In this document: in pieces, positions 1-8,985 of the stretch | Layout of the letters: each line of letters starts with the position of its first letter | How positions within the stretch are numbered: the stretch's first letter is position 1 | Assembly (NCBI GenBank): GCA_018377235.1 | Contig: JAGZZT010000004.1 | Location: 62,001 to 126,000, forward strand | Direction of reading: 5' to 3' | Length of the DNA: 64,000 nucleotides | Source of the DNA: Clostridium sp. | GTDB taxonomy: Bacteria > Bacillota > Clostridia > Lachnospirales > Lachnospiraceae | The notes under the pieces: generated by a model | What the model was told of the DNA's origin: nothing | The model's input: only the letters and a program-made list of their open reading frames with translations | Databases searched by the model: none | Program-made: the position numbers and the translations under genes

Positions 1-507
1 ATCTCCGGACGCCGCTGTCTTTGTCACCTCAAATGTCTGAGCTGTTCTGCCGTTAAACTGATCCTTAAAGGCAGGCTCCTTGGCTTTCATACCAAGTCCA
101 GGAGTATCATTGATGGCTAAGAAGCCCACTCCTGTAATGGCTCCGTCAGCTGTAATTCCTACGGAAATCTGCACATCTCCGCCATAACTCTCGGAGGATG
201 TGGAAGTGATCAGATAGCCGATCACTGTTCCGGAAGCGTCAACTGCTTCCATAGCTCCGTCAATTCTTACTTTTCCGAAGCCCTGGCCAGCCAGATCCTC
301 AGCTGCCGCAGCCGCCTGCTGTGTCAGCTCATCTGTCTCCTGGAAATTGGCTGCATCTGGATATACCTCTTTGTAGGTAGCTGTAGCAGCTGCCTGCTGA
401 GCCTTGGCAATCGGCTCTAAGGTAATATCGTGAACGCCTCCCAGGCAGAAGCCTGCTACAAGGGTAATAACAAACAGAATAAATGTATCTTTTAAAATTC
501 CCTTCAT
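1..507 (-). CDS. rnfG: Rnf complex subunit G, FMN-binding electron transport protein (3' part cut by window edge)
   Basis: The visible 169 codons start at ATG 507, which overlaps the rnfD stop by one base (TAATG). The product opens with an N-terminal membrane anchor (residues about 8-25) followed by a periplasmic-type domain. The end of the visible part shows VIGYLITSTSSESYGGDVQI and GVGFLAINDTPGLGMKA, typical of the RnfG/NqrC FMN-binding fold. In the family, FMN is bound covalently to a threonine in a later S(T)GAT motif that lies beyond the window edge. RnfG carries electrons between RnfC/D and ferredoxin in the ion-pumping ferredoxin:NAD+ oxidoreductase. The order rnfC-rnfD-rnfG supports the call. 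Confidence 0.93.
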   Translation of the reverse strand, partial: MKGILKDTFILFVITLVAGFCLGGVHDITLEPIAKAQQAAATATYKEVYPDAANFQETDELTQQAAAAAEDLAGQGFGKVRIDGAMEAVDASGTVIGYLITSTSSESYGGDVQISVGITADGAITGVGFLAINDTPGLGMKAKEPAFKDQFNGRTAQTFEVTKTAASGD

Positions 508-1445
508 TATTTTTTAGCCCCCTTTCCGAATGCCTTTGGAAGTGTCACTTTCTCAATCAGCGGCACGAAAAGGTTTCCTAAGATGATTGCGTAGGATACG
601 CCCTCAGGAGAAGCTCCCCACAGACGGAAAATACCAGTCAGAATACCTAAAAACAGGCCGTACACAACCTGTCCCGTCTTGCTTAACGGGCTTGTAACGT
701 AGTCTGTCGCCATGAAGAAGGCTCCGAAGATAAGACCTCCGGCACATACTTCCTTTGCCACATAAGTGATATCGAAGCCGCCGAACAGGAAGATAAACAC
801 AGCTACGGTTCCTATGTAAACCAGAGGAATCCTTGGGCTGATGACCTTCCTTGCGATCATATATACAGCTCCGATTAACAGTGCAATAACAGAAACCTCT
901 CCGATAGTTCCCGGAACGCGTCCCACGATCAGGGACATCAGATCCACATCGTTTCCAGCTCTCATAGCAGCCAGAGGAGTCGCTCCGGACATGCTGTCAA
1001 AGCCAAGCTTTGCAGAAGAGAAGTTGTTCATAAATCCTGCAAAGGAAATTAAGAGGAAGCATCTGGCTGCCAGAGCCGGGTTCATAAAGTTCTGTCCCAG
1101 TCCGCCGTACAGCTGCTTTACTACAATAATAGCGAAGATACCGCCCAGGAATGGAATCCATAACGGAATCTCCGGAGGCATGTTGAGGGCCAGGATCATA
1201 CCTGTCACCACGGCGCTGCCATCGCTTACCGTAATCGGCTTCTTCATCAGTTTCTCATATACATACTCGGACAGCACACAGGAAACTACGGTGGCAATAA
1301 GCACCAGAAGAGCGTGCATACCGAACTGCCATACACCATAAACACTGGCGGGAATCATAGCAATCGCCACATCAAACATCAGATTCTGAGTGGTAATCTT
1401 ATTCCGCACATGAGGTGATGACGATACGTTTAACAATTTTTCCAT
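507..1445 (-). CDS. rnfD: Rnf complex subunit D, membrane FMN protein
   Basis: The product is a 312-residue polytopic membrane protein of the RnfD/NqrB family. It has about eight to ten hydrophobic segments and the FMN attachment motif SGATPL, in which the family binds flavin covalently through threonine. I chose ATG 1445 (MEKLLNVSSSPHVRNKITTQ) because AGGAGG lies just upstream; the frame stays open further upstream but without a site. The gene follows rnfC by 13 bases and overlaps rnfG by one, so the three are translated together. Its role is membrane electron transfer coupled to Na+ or H+ export. RnfE, A and B would follow beyond the left edge. Confidence 0.95.
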   Translation of the reverse strand: MEKLLNVSSSPHVRNKITTQNLMFDVAIAMIPASVYGVWQFGMHALLVLIATVVSCVLSEYVYEKLMKKPITVSDGSAVVTGMILALNMPPEIPLWIPFLGGIFAIIVVKQLYGGLGQNFMNPALAARCFLLISFAGFMNNFSSAKLGFDSMSGATPLAAMRAGNDVDLMSLIVGRVPGTIGEVSVIALLIGAVYMIARKVISPRIPLVYIGTVAVFIFLFGGFDITYVAKEVCAGGLIFGAFFMATDYVTSPLSKTGQVVYGLFLGILTGIFRLWGASPEGVSYAIILGNLFVPLIEKVTLPKAFGKGAKK

Positions 1446-1458
1446 TTCTTCACACCTC

Positions 1459-2784
1459 CTACTTTCTGCGGCTGGCCGCAACTGCCTTCCTCATTTCCTT
1501 AAACGCCTGTGTCAGAGGTCTCTTAGCCGGACATGCAAAGGCACAGCAGCCGCACTCTACGCACTCCATGCCGTTTAAACTCTGGAAACGCTCCAAATTC
1601 TCGGCAGCAGCAGCCTTCATCATCAGAGGCGGAACCAGATGCTCCGGACATACGTCCACGCAGCGTCCGCAGCGGATACACGGCGTGGGAGCCTGAGCTT
1701 TTACTTCGTCCTTTGTAAAACAGGTAAGAGCAGAGGATGTCTTGGCAACTGGGAAGCTTGTGCTGAATAAAGCCTGTCCCATCATAGGACCACCAGAAAT
1801 CATTTTCTCCGGCTCAGTCTTAAATCCGCCGGCAGCCTCAATCAGACGGTTATAGCTGGTTCCCAGCCGTACCTCGTAGTTCTGAGGATTTGCAACCGCG
1901 TCTCCTGTCACGGTAATGATCTTTCTGATCAGCGGAGTGGACTCGCACACTGCATTATAAATAGAAACAACTGTGTCAATATTGTCCACAACACAGCCAG
2001 CGTCTGCTGGAAGCATGGAGGAGTTAATCTCCCTCTTTGTCACTGCGTAAATCAAAGTACGCTCGCCGCCCTGCGGATACTTGGTAAGAAGTGGGCATAC
2101 CTCAATTCTTGGCTCGTCCTTTACCATCTCAATCAGCTTCTTAATGGCCTCCGGCTTGTTATTCTCAATGCCGATCACGCCCTTTGCATTGTCAAACAGC
2201 TGTAAAATCACCTTCAGACCGCCGATGATCTTCTCCGGCTGCTCCATCATCAGTCTGTAGTCACTGGTCAGATACGGCTCGCACTCTGCGCCGTTGACAA
2301 TCACATGGTCAATGGCAGACTCATCCTTCGGAGTCAGCTTTACATGAGTCGGGAAACCTGCACCGCCCAGACCTACGATGCCTGCGCCCTTAATAATGTC
2401 TCTGATTTCTTCCTTGGAAAGCTTAGTACAGTCTCTGTGCTCCCCAAAGCCTTCCACTGCATGATCCTCGCCGTCATTTTCCACGATAATAGAGTCAACC
2501 ATAGCTCCATTGGCAACCAGCCTCGGCTCAATTCCCTTCACTACGCCGGAAACAGAGCAGATTACATTGGCGGAAATAAAACCGCCGGCCTCTGCAATCA
2601 TCTGGCCCTTCAGCACCTGGTCTCCTTTTTTCACCAGCGGACGCGCCGGAGCGCCGATGTGCTGGGACAGCGGGAAAACCATCTCTTCGCCCGCTAACGG
2701 AGGAAGAACCTGAATCGGCTTGTCCTCAGACAGCTCTTTGCCTTCAAAAGGATGAATGCCGCCTATAAATGTAGCCAAACCCAT
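1459..2784 (-). CDS. rnfC: Rnf complex subunit C, NADH-binding iron-sulfur subunit
   Basis: The product is 441 residues, the usual length for clostridial RnfC. Residues about 120-320 form the NADH/FMN-binding domain, with the glycine-rich GIVGLGGAGFPTHVK motif and NGAECEPYLTSDYR. An SLBB-type region follows. Two 4Fe-4S motifs lie near the C-terminus: CIRCGRCVDVCPEHL and CVECGCCAFACPAKRP. It is the peripheral subunit where NAD+ meets the complex. It is the first gene of the visible rnf operon and has a good sigma-A-type promoter and a leader of about 90 bases upstream. Confidence 0.96.
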   Translation of the reverse strand: MGLATFIGGIHPFEGKELSEDKPIQVLPPLAGEEMVFPLSQHIGAPARPLVKKGDQVLKGQMIAEAGGFISANVICSVSGVVKGIEPRLVANGAMVDSIIVENDGEDHAVEGFGEHRDCTKLSKEEIRDIIKGAGIVGLGGAGFPTHVKLTPKDESAIDHVIVNGAECEPYLTSDYRLMMEQPEKIIGGLKVILQLFDNAKGVIGIENNKPEAIKKLIEMVKDEPRIEVCPLLTKYPQGGERTLIYAVTKREINSSMLPADAGCVVDNIDTVVSIYNAVCESTPLIRKIITVTGDAVANPQNYEVRLGTSYNRLIEAAGGFKTEPEKMISGGPMMGQALFSTSFPVAKTSSALTCFTKDEVKAQAPTPCIRCGRCVDVCPEHLVPPLMMKAAAAENLERFQSLNGMECVECGCCAFACPAKRPLTQAFKEMRKAVAASRRK

Positions 2785-2876
2785 TTAATAACCCTCTTTC
2801 TCTAGTTTGTTTTGCTTTTCTTTACAAAAACGTAACATTTTTTGTTACATTTGTACAGAGAAGCCCTATCTTTTAG

Positions 2877-2905
2877 AGTATACCATAGTGAGAAAAATTT
2901 CACAA
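2877..2905 (-). promoter_or_regulatory. Predicted sigma-A promoter of the rnf operon
   Basis: On the minus strand, TTGTGA (2905-2900) and TATACT (2882-2877) are spaced by exactly 17 bases, about 93 bases upstream of the rnfC ATG. Downstream, in the transcribed leader, lies a dyad GTAACA/TGTTAC at 2832-2848. It could be an operator or a small hairpin. It does not fit the usual Rex box well, so no regulator is named. Confidence 0.6.
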
Positions 2906-2954
2906 TTAAAAAATTAAACTTCCCAGCTGGAAGTTATGTACATTTTTGTGTACA

Positions 2955-3075
2955 CTGAGCCAGGCACTCCAGTAAAGATAAGGCTTGGTCGGGAAGTTTA
3001 CTTCCCAGCAAAGCCTTATCTTTACTGGAGTATGGGGCGAAGCCCCCAAGCCTCAGCCCGAAAGGCCTGGCTCAG
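2955..3075. repeat. Nested inverted-repeat intergenic element, about 120 bp
   Basis: An outer 11-bp inverted repeat, CTGAGCCAGGC (2955-2965) and GCCTGGCTCAG (3065-3075), encloses a perfect 21-bp inverted repeat (2966-2986 with 3011-3031). That in turn encloses GGGAAG/CTTCCC. A third small hairpin GGGGC-GAA-GCCCC sits at about 3034-3046. The element fills the gap between rnfC and sbcC and has no reading frame worth calling. It could be a MITE or BIME-like repeat, or a double-ended terminator for sbcC and neighbours. A genome-wide copy count would decide. Confidence 0.7.
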
Positions 3076-3120
3076 AGCGTGAAAACTTCCTGTGGTTCTC
3101 GCCTGTTCTCTTGTACGCGT

Positions 3121-6100
3121 TTATTCCGTCTCCACCCTTACCAGACTGCCCTCCTCCCCGCGCTTTACTGTAATCTTCTTTTCAATCTGCTCTCTCAGCT
3201 CCGCCACATGGGAGATAATTCCTATCATCCGCTTTCCTCCCGACAGCTCCTTCAGCACAGCAATCGCCCTCACTCTTGCCTCATCGTCCAGAGAACCGAA
3301 ACCCTCGTCAATAAACAGCGCATCCATTTCTACACTTCCCGCCGTATCCTGGATCACGTCCGCCATGCCCAGCGCCATGGAAAGAGCGGCTAAAAATGCC
3401 TCCCCTCCTGATAATGTTTTCACATTTCGTACGCTGTCCGTCTCCACGCTGTACACATCCAGGTCAAGTCCCGCTTCTCCCTGAAGGCTCAAGGCTTCCA
3501 GCTCTCTGCATTTTAAAAGAAACCTCCCTTCTGTCATCCGCTTCAGTCTTCGGTTGGCCGCATAAATCATCTGTGAAAAATACTGGCGCTGCACAAAAGT
3601 CTGGAAATCCAGCCTGGCCGTCTGGCTCAGCTTTCCATCTGCCGCCGCATAAAGGATGTGGATCAGCTGATACTTCTCCATCAGAATTTTTCTCTCCTTT
3701 AAAAGTGCCTTGACAGCCGCATACATCTTTTCATACTCCGCTCTGGCCGATGCCGCGTTCAAATGAAGCTCTCTGGCCCTGGAAAGCTCCTCTGCAAGCC
3801 TTGAAAGTTCTGCCTGTACTTCCTCCTCCGATTCCTCTGATGCTTCTTTCAGCGCTTCCTCACACTGACTCAGCCTCTCCCTGACAGCAGCCATCTGCAT
3901 TTCGTATCTGGAAATCTCCTCCGACAGTCTCGTTCTCTCCTCTTCAGAACGAATCGCCGCCCTGTACTCCTTTTCATTAGAAAAGCCCGATATTCTGGCC
4001 CGCTCAGAAAATTCCGTTTTTAACCGTTCTCTCTGCTCGGCCAGATTTCTGCAATTTTTTTCCTCAGCCTCCAGCTGTCCCTTAATCATTCCTTCCGAAC
4101 GCTTCAGCCGCTCCGCTTCCCGTTCTGTCTCCTGTCTGCGCTGAGACAGATGTTCCAGCCTGCGCACAATCTGGAGGCGTCTGGTTTCCGCCTCTCGCTT
4201 CTGTTCCACGGGAAGACGTTTTTTCTGTTCCTCCTGCTGGGTTCTGAAGCCTGCTGCCTCAGCCAGCATTTTCCCCTCTTCCTCTCTCAGCCTGTTCTCC
4301 TGTTCCTCCAGAAGGCTAAGCTTTTCCTCCTCTCTTCGAATCAGGCCTGAAAGAGCCTCAAATCGAAGCGATGCCTCCTTGTGCTGTCTTTCTTCCCGCA
4401 GCAGTCTCTGCTCGTCCTGAACAGCCAGACTGCAAAGAACCTTGGTTTCCTCAGAAGCAGTTTCCAGACAGAACGAATCCTCCTCCAGAACCGTCTCTCT
4501 CATGTCTGTGTAAAGCTTTCTGCACTGCCCTGCTTCTGCCTCTGTCTCTGCCCGCAGCGTTTGAACCTGTTCCATATGTGCTCGAAGTGCCTGGTCAGCC
4601 AGATCTCTCTGCTTCTTGACACGTTCCAGTTCCTCCTCTGTCACATGATCACCAGACAGTACGGCAGGAGAAGGATGAGCACAGGAGCCGCAGACAGGAC
4701 ATGGGATTCCCTCCTCCAGACTCTGAGCCAGAATTCCGGCCTGTGCACAGATAAAGTTCCTGTTCCTTTCATCGTAATCTCTGGAAATTTTTTCATAATG
4801 CTCTGTCTCCTTCTGCAAAAGAAGCTGTTTCCCGGCAATCTCAGCCTGCTTCTCTTTCAAAGCCGCAAAGCGCGATTCAAGAGTTCTGAATTGTTCCACT
4901 CTCTCCTTTGTGCGTCTGAGTTCCTCCCTGCTTTCCTGAAGAAGCAGCTGAGCGCGGCTCTTTTCTTCCTGTTCTGTCTTCAGCCTGGACAACAGAACTG
5001 CCGACGCCTCCCTGTCTTCCCCTATCTTTTTCCGTCTTTCTGACAGCTCTCTGCACTTCTGTTCTGCCTGCGCCAGACATTTCTTCGTCCTTTCAAAGCT
5101 GTCATAAACGGGAAGTGCCTCTCTCAGTCTTCCTTCCTGCTCGAGAAGCACTGGCTGTTCCTGTTCAAATCCTTCGGCCGCCTCCTTTTTCTGTCTTTCT
5201 GCCGCCGCAAGCTCTTCAGCAAGAAGCGCCGTCTGTCTGCGCAGATGCTCCACGCTCTCTCCTGACTGAACCAGCGCACTTCTATTTGCGTTAAGTTCCT
5301 CCTCCTTAGCCTGGAGGGGCAGCGCTTTCACTGCCTGTTCAAGCTGCCTTTTCCGGTCATCCTGAGTCCCTTTTTCCGCCTCCTGTACCTGAACCTGCTC
5401 CTGTGCCTGATTCTTCTGCTGCCTGAGCTTTGCACCTGCCCTGGCGGCTTCCAGCCGCCGATCCAAGGCCGTCTTCTTCCCGGCAGCCTGATTTTCCAGC
5501 TCCCGGCTTTCCTTCTCCGCCTGAAAGCTGGCCTCAAGGGCCTCTTCTACTGTCTTTAAAATGTCTTCCCCCCTGGAATCTAATAGCCCGGAAACCTCCT
5601 TCCATCTCTGTCCCAGGCAGCTGTCCTCCGGAATCTGCAGCCTGGAAGCCTCTCTCTCAAAAAATTTCCGATTGTCCTCCAGTTTTCTGGTGAGAGCGCT
5701 GTTTTTCTCCCGAAGCTTCTGCTGGATCGCCCCATAAATTCCAGTATTGAAAATCCTGGAAAAAATTTCCTTGCGCTCTTTTGAGCTGGCCAGCAGCAGT
5801 CTCATATACTCTCCCTGGGCAATCATGGCAGTCTGAGAAAACTGTTCCCTGTCAATGCCTGCGATAGAACGAATCTTTTCATTAATATCAGAAATCCGTC
5901 CTGGAAATTCTGTTCCATCGGGAAGAATCAGAGAGGCCCTGGCCTGAGATAAAGTCATACTGTACTCTCCGTCCTTATTTTTCCTCAGGCTTCTTCTCTG
6001 GTAGGAAGGACTTCGCACAATTTTGTACGTCTGTCCTCGGTCAGAAAAGAGCAGTTCCACCCTTGTCTCCTGATCAGGCGGCGCCCACTGGCTGCGCATC

Positions 6101-6291
6101 ATGGATCCCTCTCTTCTCTGTCCGCTGGTCTCCCCATAAAGGGCAAAGGCAATTGCATCAAAAATCGTAGTTTTTCCCGCTCCTGTATCCCCTGTAATCA
6201 AAAAAATGCCGTCTCCCAGCTTCTCAAAATCGATCACAGTTTCCTTTACATAAGAGCCAAAGGCGGACATGGTAAGTTTTAACGGCTTCAT
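3121..6291 (-). CDS. sbcC: Exonuclease SbcC, SMC-like ATPase subunit
   Basis: The product is 1056 residues with the SbcC/Rad50 layout. Walker A (GDTGAGKTTIFDAIAFALYG) is at about residue 34. Long glutamate/lysine/arginine-rich coiled coils surround a zinc-hook CPVCGS near residue 530. The ABC signature LSGGEAFLAALSMALG and Walker B ALFIDEGFGSLDD lie near the C-terminus. With SbcD it forms an ATP-dependent double-strand exonuclease and hairpin endonuclease that opens cruciforms and processes replication-blocking ends. The start overlaps the sbcD stop by four bases, so the two are coupled. Several long frames on the opposite strand are compositional shadows of the coiled coil. Confidence 0.96.
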   Translation of the reverse strand: MKPLKLTMSAFGSYVKETVIDFEKLGDGIFLITGDTGAGKTTIFDAIAFALYGETSGQRREGSMMRSQWAPPDQETRVELLFSDRGQTYKIVRSPSYQRRSLRKNKDGEYSMTLSQARASLILPDGTEFPGRISDINEKIRSIAGIDREQFSQTAMIAQGEYMRLLLASSKERKEIFSRIFNTGIYGAIQQKLREKNSALTRKLEDNRKFFEREASRLQIPEDSCLGQRWKEVSGLLDSRGEDILKTVEEALEASFQAEKESRELENQAAGKKTALDRRLEAARAGAKLRQQKNQAQEQVQVQEAEKGTQDDRKRQLEQAVKALPLQAKEEELNANRSALVQSGESVEHLRRQTALLAEELAAAERQKKEAAEGFEQEQPVLLEQEGRLREALPVYDSFERTKKCLAQAEQKCRELSERRKKIGEDREASAVLLSRLKTEQEEKSRAQLLLQESREELRRTKERVEQFRTLESRFAALKEKQAEIAGKQLLLQKETEHYEKISRDYDERNRNFICAQAGILAQSLEEGIPCPVCGSCAHPSPAVLSGDHVTEEELERVKKQRDLADQALRAHMEQVQTLRAETEAEAGQCRKLYTDMRETVLEEDSFCLETASEETKVLCSLAVQDEQRLLREERQHKEASLRFEALSGLIRREEEKLSLLEEQENRLREEEGKMLAEAAGFRTQQEEQKKRLPVEQKREAETRRLQIVRRLEHLSQRRQETEREAERLKRSEGMIKGQLEAEEKNCRNLAEQRERLKTEFSERARISGFSNEKEYRAAIRSEEERTRLSEEISRYEMQMAAVRERLSQCEEALKEASEESEEEVQAELSRLAEELSRARELHLNAASARAEYEKMYAAVKALLKERKILMEKYQLIHILYAAADGKLSQTARLDFQTFVQRQYFSQMIYAANRRLKRMTEGRFLLKCRELEALSLQGEAGLDLDVYSVETDSVRNVKTLSGGEAFLAALSMALGMADVIQDTAGSVEMDALFIDEGFGSLDDEARVRAIAVLKELSGGKRMIGIISHVAELREQIEKKITVKRGEEGSLVRVETE

Positions 6292-7457
6292 TTCATTTCC
6301 TCCTTTGCTTCCTCTATGATCTGTTCCATAAGCTCCTCTTCTTCCTGGGTCATTTCGCTTTTTTGTACCACGGCAAAAAAATGCCGGAATGCCTCCATGG
6401 GACTTAACACAGACATCGGCTCCCTCTCCTCTTTCAGGCTCTCCCTGGTTCTCCTGTTATCAATTCTGATTTCCAGAATATGATCGTATCTCTCCCGAAG
6501 CTGTCCGCGAAAATACGCTGGTTCCTTTTCATCTGTCAGCGTAATTTTGACAAAATCATGGCAGGACGGTTCCTCCGCCTGGTTTAAAACCTCCTGCAGC
6601 GTTCCTCTGACACTTCTGACATCCTGAATTCCAGATAGTGGGAGAAAAGTCAGAGTCAATGGTTCTCCTTTTTTTGTAAGTTCTGCCATGACCACTGATT
6701 TTTTATGATGCTCTTCGCTGACTGAATACTTATAAGGAGAGCCGCAATATCTGACTGCCTCCCTCCCTGTCTTCTGAGGCCCGTGAATATGTCCCAGAGC
6801 CGCGTAGTCGAACATATCCAGCACAGAGCTTTCTATCGCATCCAGCCCGCCCGCTGTAATCACTGCAGTCTCAGATTCACAGGTTTCCGGCATCCCTGAG
6901 CTGCTCACGAAAAACTGGTGGCAGAGAATTACGTTCCGTTCTGACGTATCTATAGTTTCCCGCTCCAGCATAGCCCGAAAGGCTCCGTCATAGGTATCCT
7001 GGTACTCCGCCCCTTCCGCCTTAAGAAGCGGTCTGACATAGCCTGGCTTCATAAAAGGAAACAGGTAAAAGTTTACCTTTCCCCATTGATCCCTCAAAGT
7101 AACCTGCTTCAGATACTCCCCCTCTCTGGATGGCGGAAACACTGAGAGGAAAATCCGTCCCTTTTCCAGAAGCGGTCCTGCAAAACCCAGCCGTTCCGGA
7201 CTGTCATGATTTCCTGCAATCATAAGGGCTGGAATACCTGTTTCACTTATCTGCTCTAAAAAATGGCCGACCATAGAAAATGCCTCTCCAGACGGAATAG
7301 ATTTGTCATAGATATCTCCGCATATTAAAATAGCGTCGGGCCGGTAAATATCTGCATACTCTACGATCTGCGCAAGAACCTTCTCCTGATTTTCTTTTAA
7401 GCTCCAGCCATTTAACTGCTTTCCGATATGCAGATCTGAAAGATGAAAAAATTTCAT
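6288..7457 (-). CDS. sbcD: Exonuclease SbcD, Mre11-like nuclease subunit
   Basis: The product is 389 residues. The metallophosphoesterase motifs are in order: HLSDLHIGK (residues 5-13), ICGDIYDKSIPSGEAF (about 46), AGNHDSPERL (about 80) and the later LCHQFF and ALGHIHGPQ. These bind the two Mn ions of the catalytic site. The C-terminal part is the SbcD capping region. A ribosome binding site AGGAGG precedes ATG 7457. The gene is directly upstream of sbcC and overlaps it, as in most Firmicutes. Confidence 0.96.
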   Translation of the reverse strand: MKFFHLSDLHIGKQLNGWSLKENQEKVLAQIVEYADIYRPDAILICGDIYDKSIPSGEAFSMVGHFLEQISETGIPALMIAGNHDSPERLGFAGPLLEKGRIFLSVFPPSREGEYLKQVTLRDQWGKVNFYLFPFMKPGYVRPLLKAEGAEYQDTYDGAFRAMLERETIDTSERNVILCHQFFVSSSGMPETCESETAVITAGGLDAIESSVLDMFDYAALGHIHGPQKTGREAVRYCGSPYKYSVSEEHHKKSVVMAELTKKGEPLTLTFLPLSGIQDVRSVRGTLQEVLNQAEEPSCHDFVKITLTDEKEPAYFRGQLRERYDHILEIRIDNRRTRESLKEEREPMSVLSPMEAFRHFFAVVQKSEMTQEEEELMEQIIEEAKEEMK

Positions 7458-7481
7458 ACAATTCCTCCTGATAATTCTGCA

Positions 7482-7547
7482 AAAAGAAAAAATATGCCCG
7501 GTCCAGAACGGTGCAGTGCGCTTCCCTCTTTCTGGATGCCGGGCATT
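7482..7547 (-). terminator. Rho-independent terminator downstream of the cupin gene
   Basis: On the minus strand ATGCCCGG (7546-7539) pairs with CCGGGCAT (7501-7494) and an inner CCAGAA pairs with TTCTGG. A T-rich run (complement of 7481-7493) follows. It separates the RT/cupin transcript from sbcD. Confidence 0.7.
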
Positions 7548-7658
7548 CCCTGTTTTGATACTTATTTCGATTCTTATTTTAATTTTGTCTGACTCCTCCT
7601 GCCACCGCCAGCAGGATAGGCCAAGAACCAGTAAAATCTTCTGTTCAGCCTTTCAGCC

Positions 7659-7985
7659 CTAGTCCAGAATAATGAGAGCCATAAATACGAGATCCTGGTC
7701 TGTGTGGTTAGCGATTCCATGACCGCAGCCATCTGGCGTGAAGGTTCTCTCTCCTGCCTTTACGATTCTTGTGGCTCCGTTATCGTTGTACTCTCCCTCA
7801 CCTTTTACAATGTAGTAAGTTTCACTTTCATTATGATGCACATGATAGCCCAGAGAACAGCCTGCCGGGATTGTCACCTCTGCAAACATCTTGCATTTTC
7901 CGTTTAATTCAGCCTCATTTAAAATATACTTAATGAAAATAGCGCCCTCTCCGCCGTTTGCCTGTTCCTTCTTTACAATTTCCAT
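7659..7985 (-). CDS. Small single-domain cupin protein
   Basis: The product is 108 residues, a single beta-barrel cupin. The first motif is visible as GYHVHHNESETYYIVKGEG (H, H, E metal ligands) and the second as PDGCGHGIANHTD. Such proteins bind a divalent metal and act as small isomerases, dioxygenases or sensors; the substrate cannot be read from the sequence. It begins only 25 bases after the RT stop codon on the same strand and has a terminator behind it, so the two may share a transcript. That link could be accidental. Confidence 0.85.
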   Translation of the reverse strand: MEIVKKEQANGGEGAIFIKYILNEAELNGKCKMFAEVTIPAGCSLGYHVHHNESETYYIVKGEGEYNDNGATRIVKAGERTFTPDGCGHGIANHTDQDLVFMALIILD

Positions 7986-8010
7986 GATTGTTCCTCCTTT
8001 ATTCTGCCTT

Positions 8011-8985
8011 TTATGTGTGAAGAGTTTTCATCAGCTTCCTGAAATACTCCCGCTGTGCCTGAAATTCCCTGTTCGCCGGGTCAACAGACAGCAGATACTC
8101 TATTTTCCCCAGCAGACGGGCCAGAACCTGCTCCTCCGTCTCCTGGCCGCCAGCTCCCAGACGCTCCATATGGCTTTCTATGCCGTACCTTCTGCAGTAA
8201 TAACATTCCTGTCTGAGCTTTCTTCTGTAGTCCTTAGAGAGCTGGGCCTTTTGATTGACTGTGATTCCAGTTACCTCCTGGCGGCAGTTTTTCGCATATA
8301 CGCCTGTTTTTCTCCTGTTTAATCTCATGCCAAGCTCCGATAAGTAGGACTGAACCTTGCGGATCACTTCTCCTGGCTCAAACGAGCCTGAGAATGTCAT
8401 ATCGTCGCAGTACCTGCTGTACCTGATTCCTCTCTGCCTGCACCAGAGATCCATCGAATCGTCAAAGGGCTTCATCACCAGGTTTGAAATAGCCGGGGAT
8501 GCAGGAGAGCCTTGGGGAAGCCTTCCCTTACAGCAGCAGAGAGCAGTCAGAAGCCCCCTCACCGGAGACGGAAACAGCGTTCCCGGAAAGACCAGGCCGT
8601 AGACAGCCGAGCTTGTGATGCTTCCAAAAAAGTCCTCAATATCCAGCTTCAAAACTCTCTCCTGCCCCACATGAGCCGCAGCGTTGTCCCGGATTCCCAC
8701 GCCTTTTCTGTAAGCGCAGGCGCAGGATGATACGGGACGTTCCGATAAAATATGTTTCAGAATTCTCCTCTGAACCGCCTTCAGCTCCCCGCTTTCCCAG
8801 TGTTTCAGCTGCCCGGCAGACAGCACTAAAACGGCAATGCCGGTTCTTCCAAAGCCGTACCCCATATCCTCGAAGAGGATAGGAGTTTCCGGAAACCGGA
8901 AACCATGTACGGCGAAGGAGATTCGGAAGGCTGCGAAGCTGCCTGTCCTCTTTTTGTCCACAGGAAGAGCGACTCGCTCTTCCAA
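8011..8985 (-). CDS. Retron-type reverse transcriptase, start uncertain
   Basis: The frame contains the retron RT core: LKAVQRRILKHIL, then LKLDIEDFFGSI (motif A aspartate), LPQGSPASPAISNLV (motif B), the catalytic YCDDMTFS (YxDD) and the retron-type VTGITVN. A thumb-like C-terminus with GKIEYLLSVDP follows. No HNH or maturase domain is present, which argues against a group II intron. The 75 or so residues before LKAVQ do not resemble the usual retron finger region (no Y-x-F-x-I-x-K-K pattern). That stretch coincides with a strongly folded RNA segment. Possible starts are TTG 8985 (whole open frame), ATG 8865, or a GTG near 8828. The gene is either atypically short at the N-terminus or 5'-deleted. 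Confidence 0.85.
   Translation of the reverse strand: MEERVALPVDKKRTGSFAAFRISFAVHGFRFPETPILFEDMGYGFGRTGIAVLVLSAGQLKHWESGELKAVQRRILKHILSERPVSSCACAYRKGVGIRDNAAAHVGQERVLKLDIEDFFGSITSSAVYGLVFPGTLFPSPVRGLLTALCCCKGRLPQGSPASPAISNLVMKPFDDSMDLWCRQRGIRYSRYCDDMTFSGSFEPGEVIRKVQSYLSELGMRLNRRKTGVYAKNCRQEVTGITVNQKAQLSKDYRRKLRQECYYCRRYGIESHMERLGAGGQETEEQVLARLLGKIEYLLSVDPANREFQAQREYFRKLMKTLHT

Noticed and set aside
2832..2848. Rex-binding site before rnfC
   Set aside because: GTAACA/TGTTAC does not match the TTGTTAA-type half-sites closely enough.
4381..5043. Long plus-strand frames opposite sbcC
   Set aside because: They are antisense to a certain coiled-coil gene, lack ribosome binding sites and have biased composition.
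8011..8985. RT as part of a diversity-generating retroelement or group II intron
   Set aside because: No template/variable repeat pair near a target gene and no maturase or HNH region; YCDD plus VTG fits retrons better.
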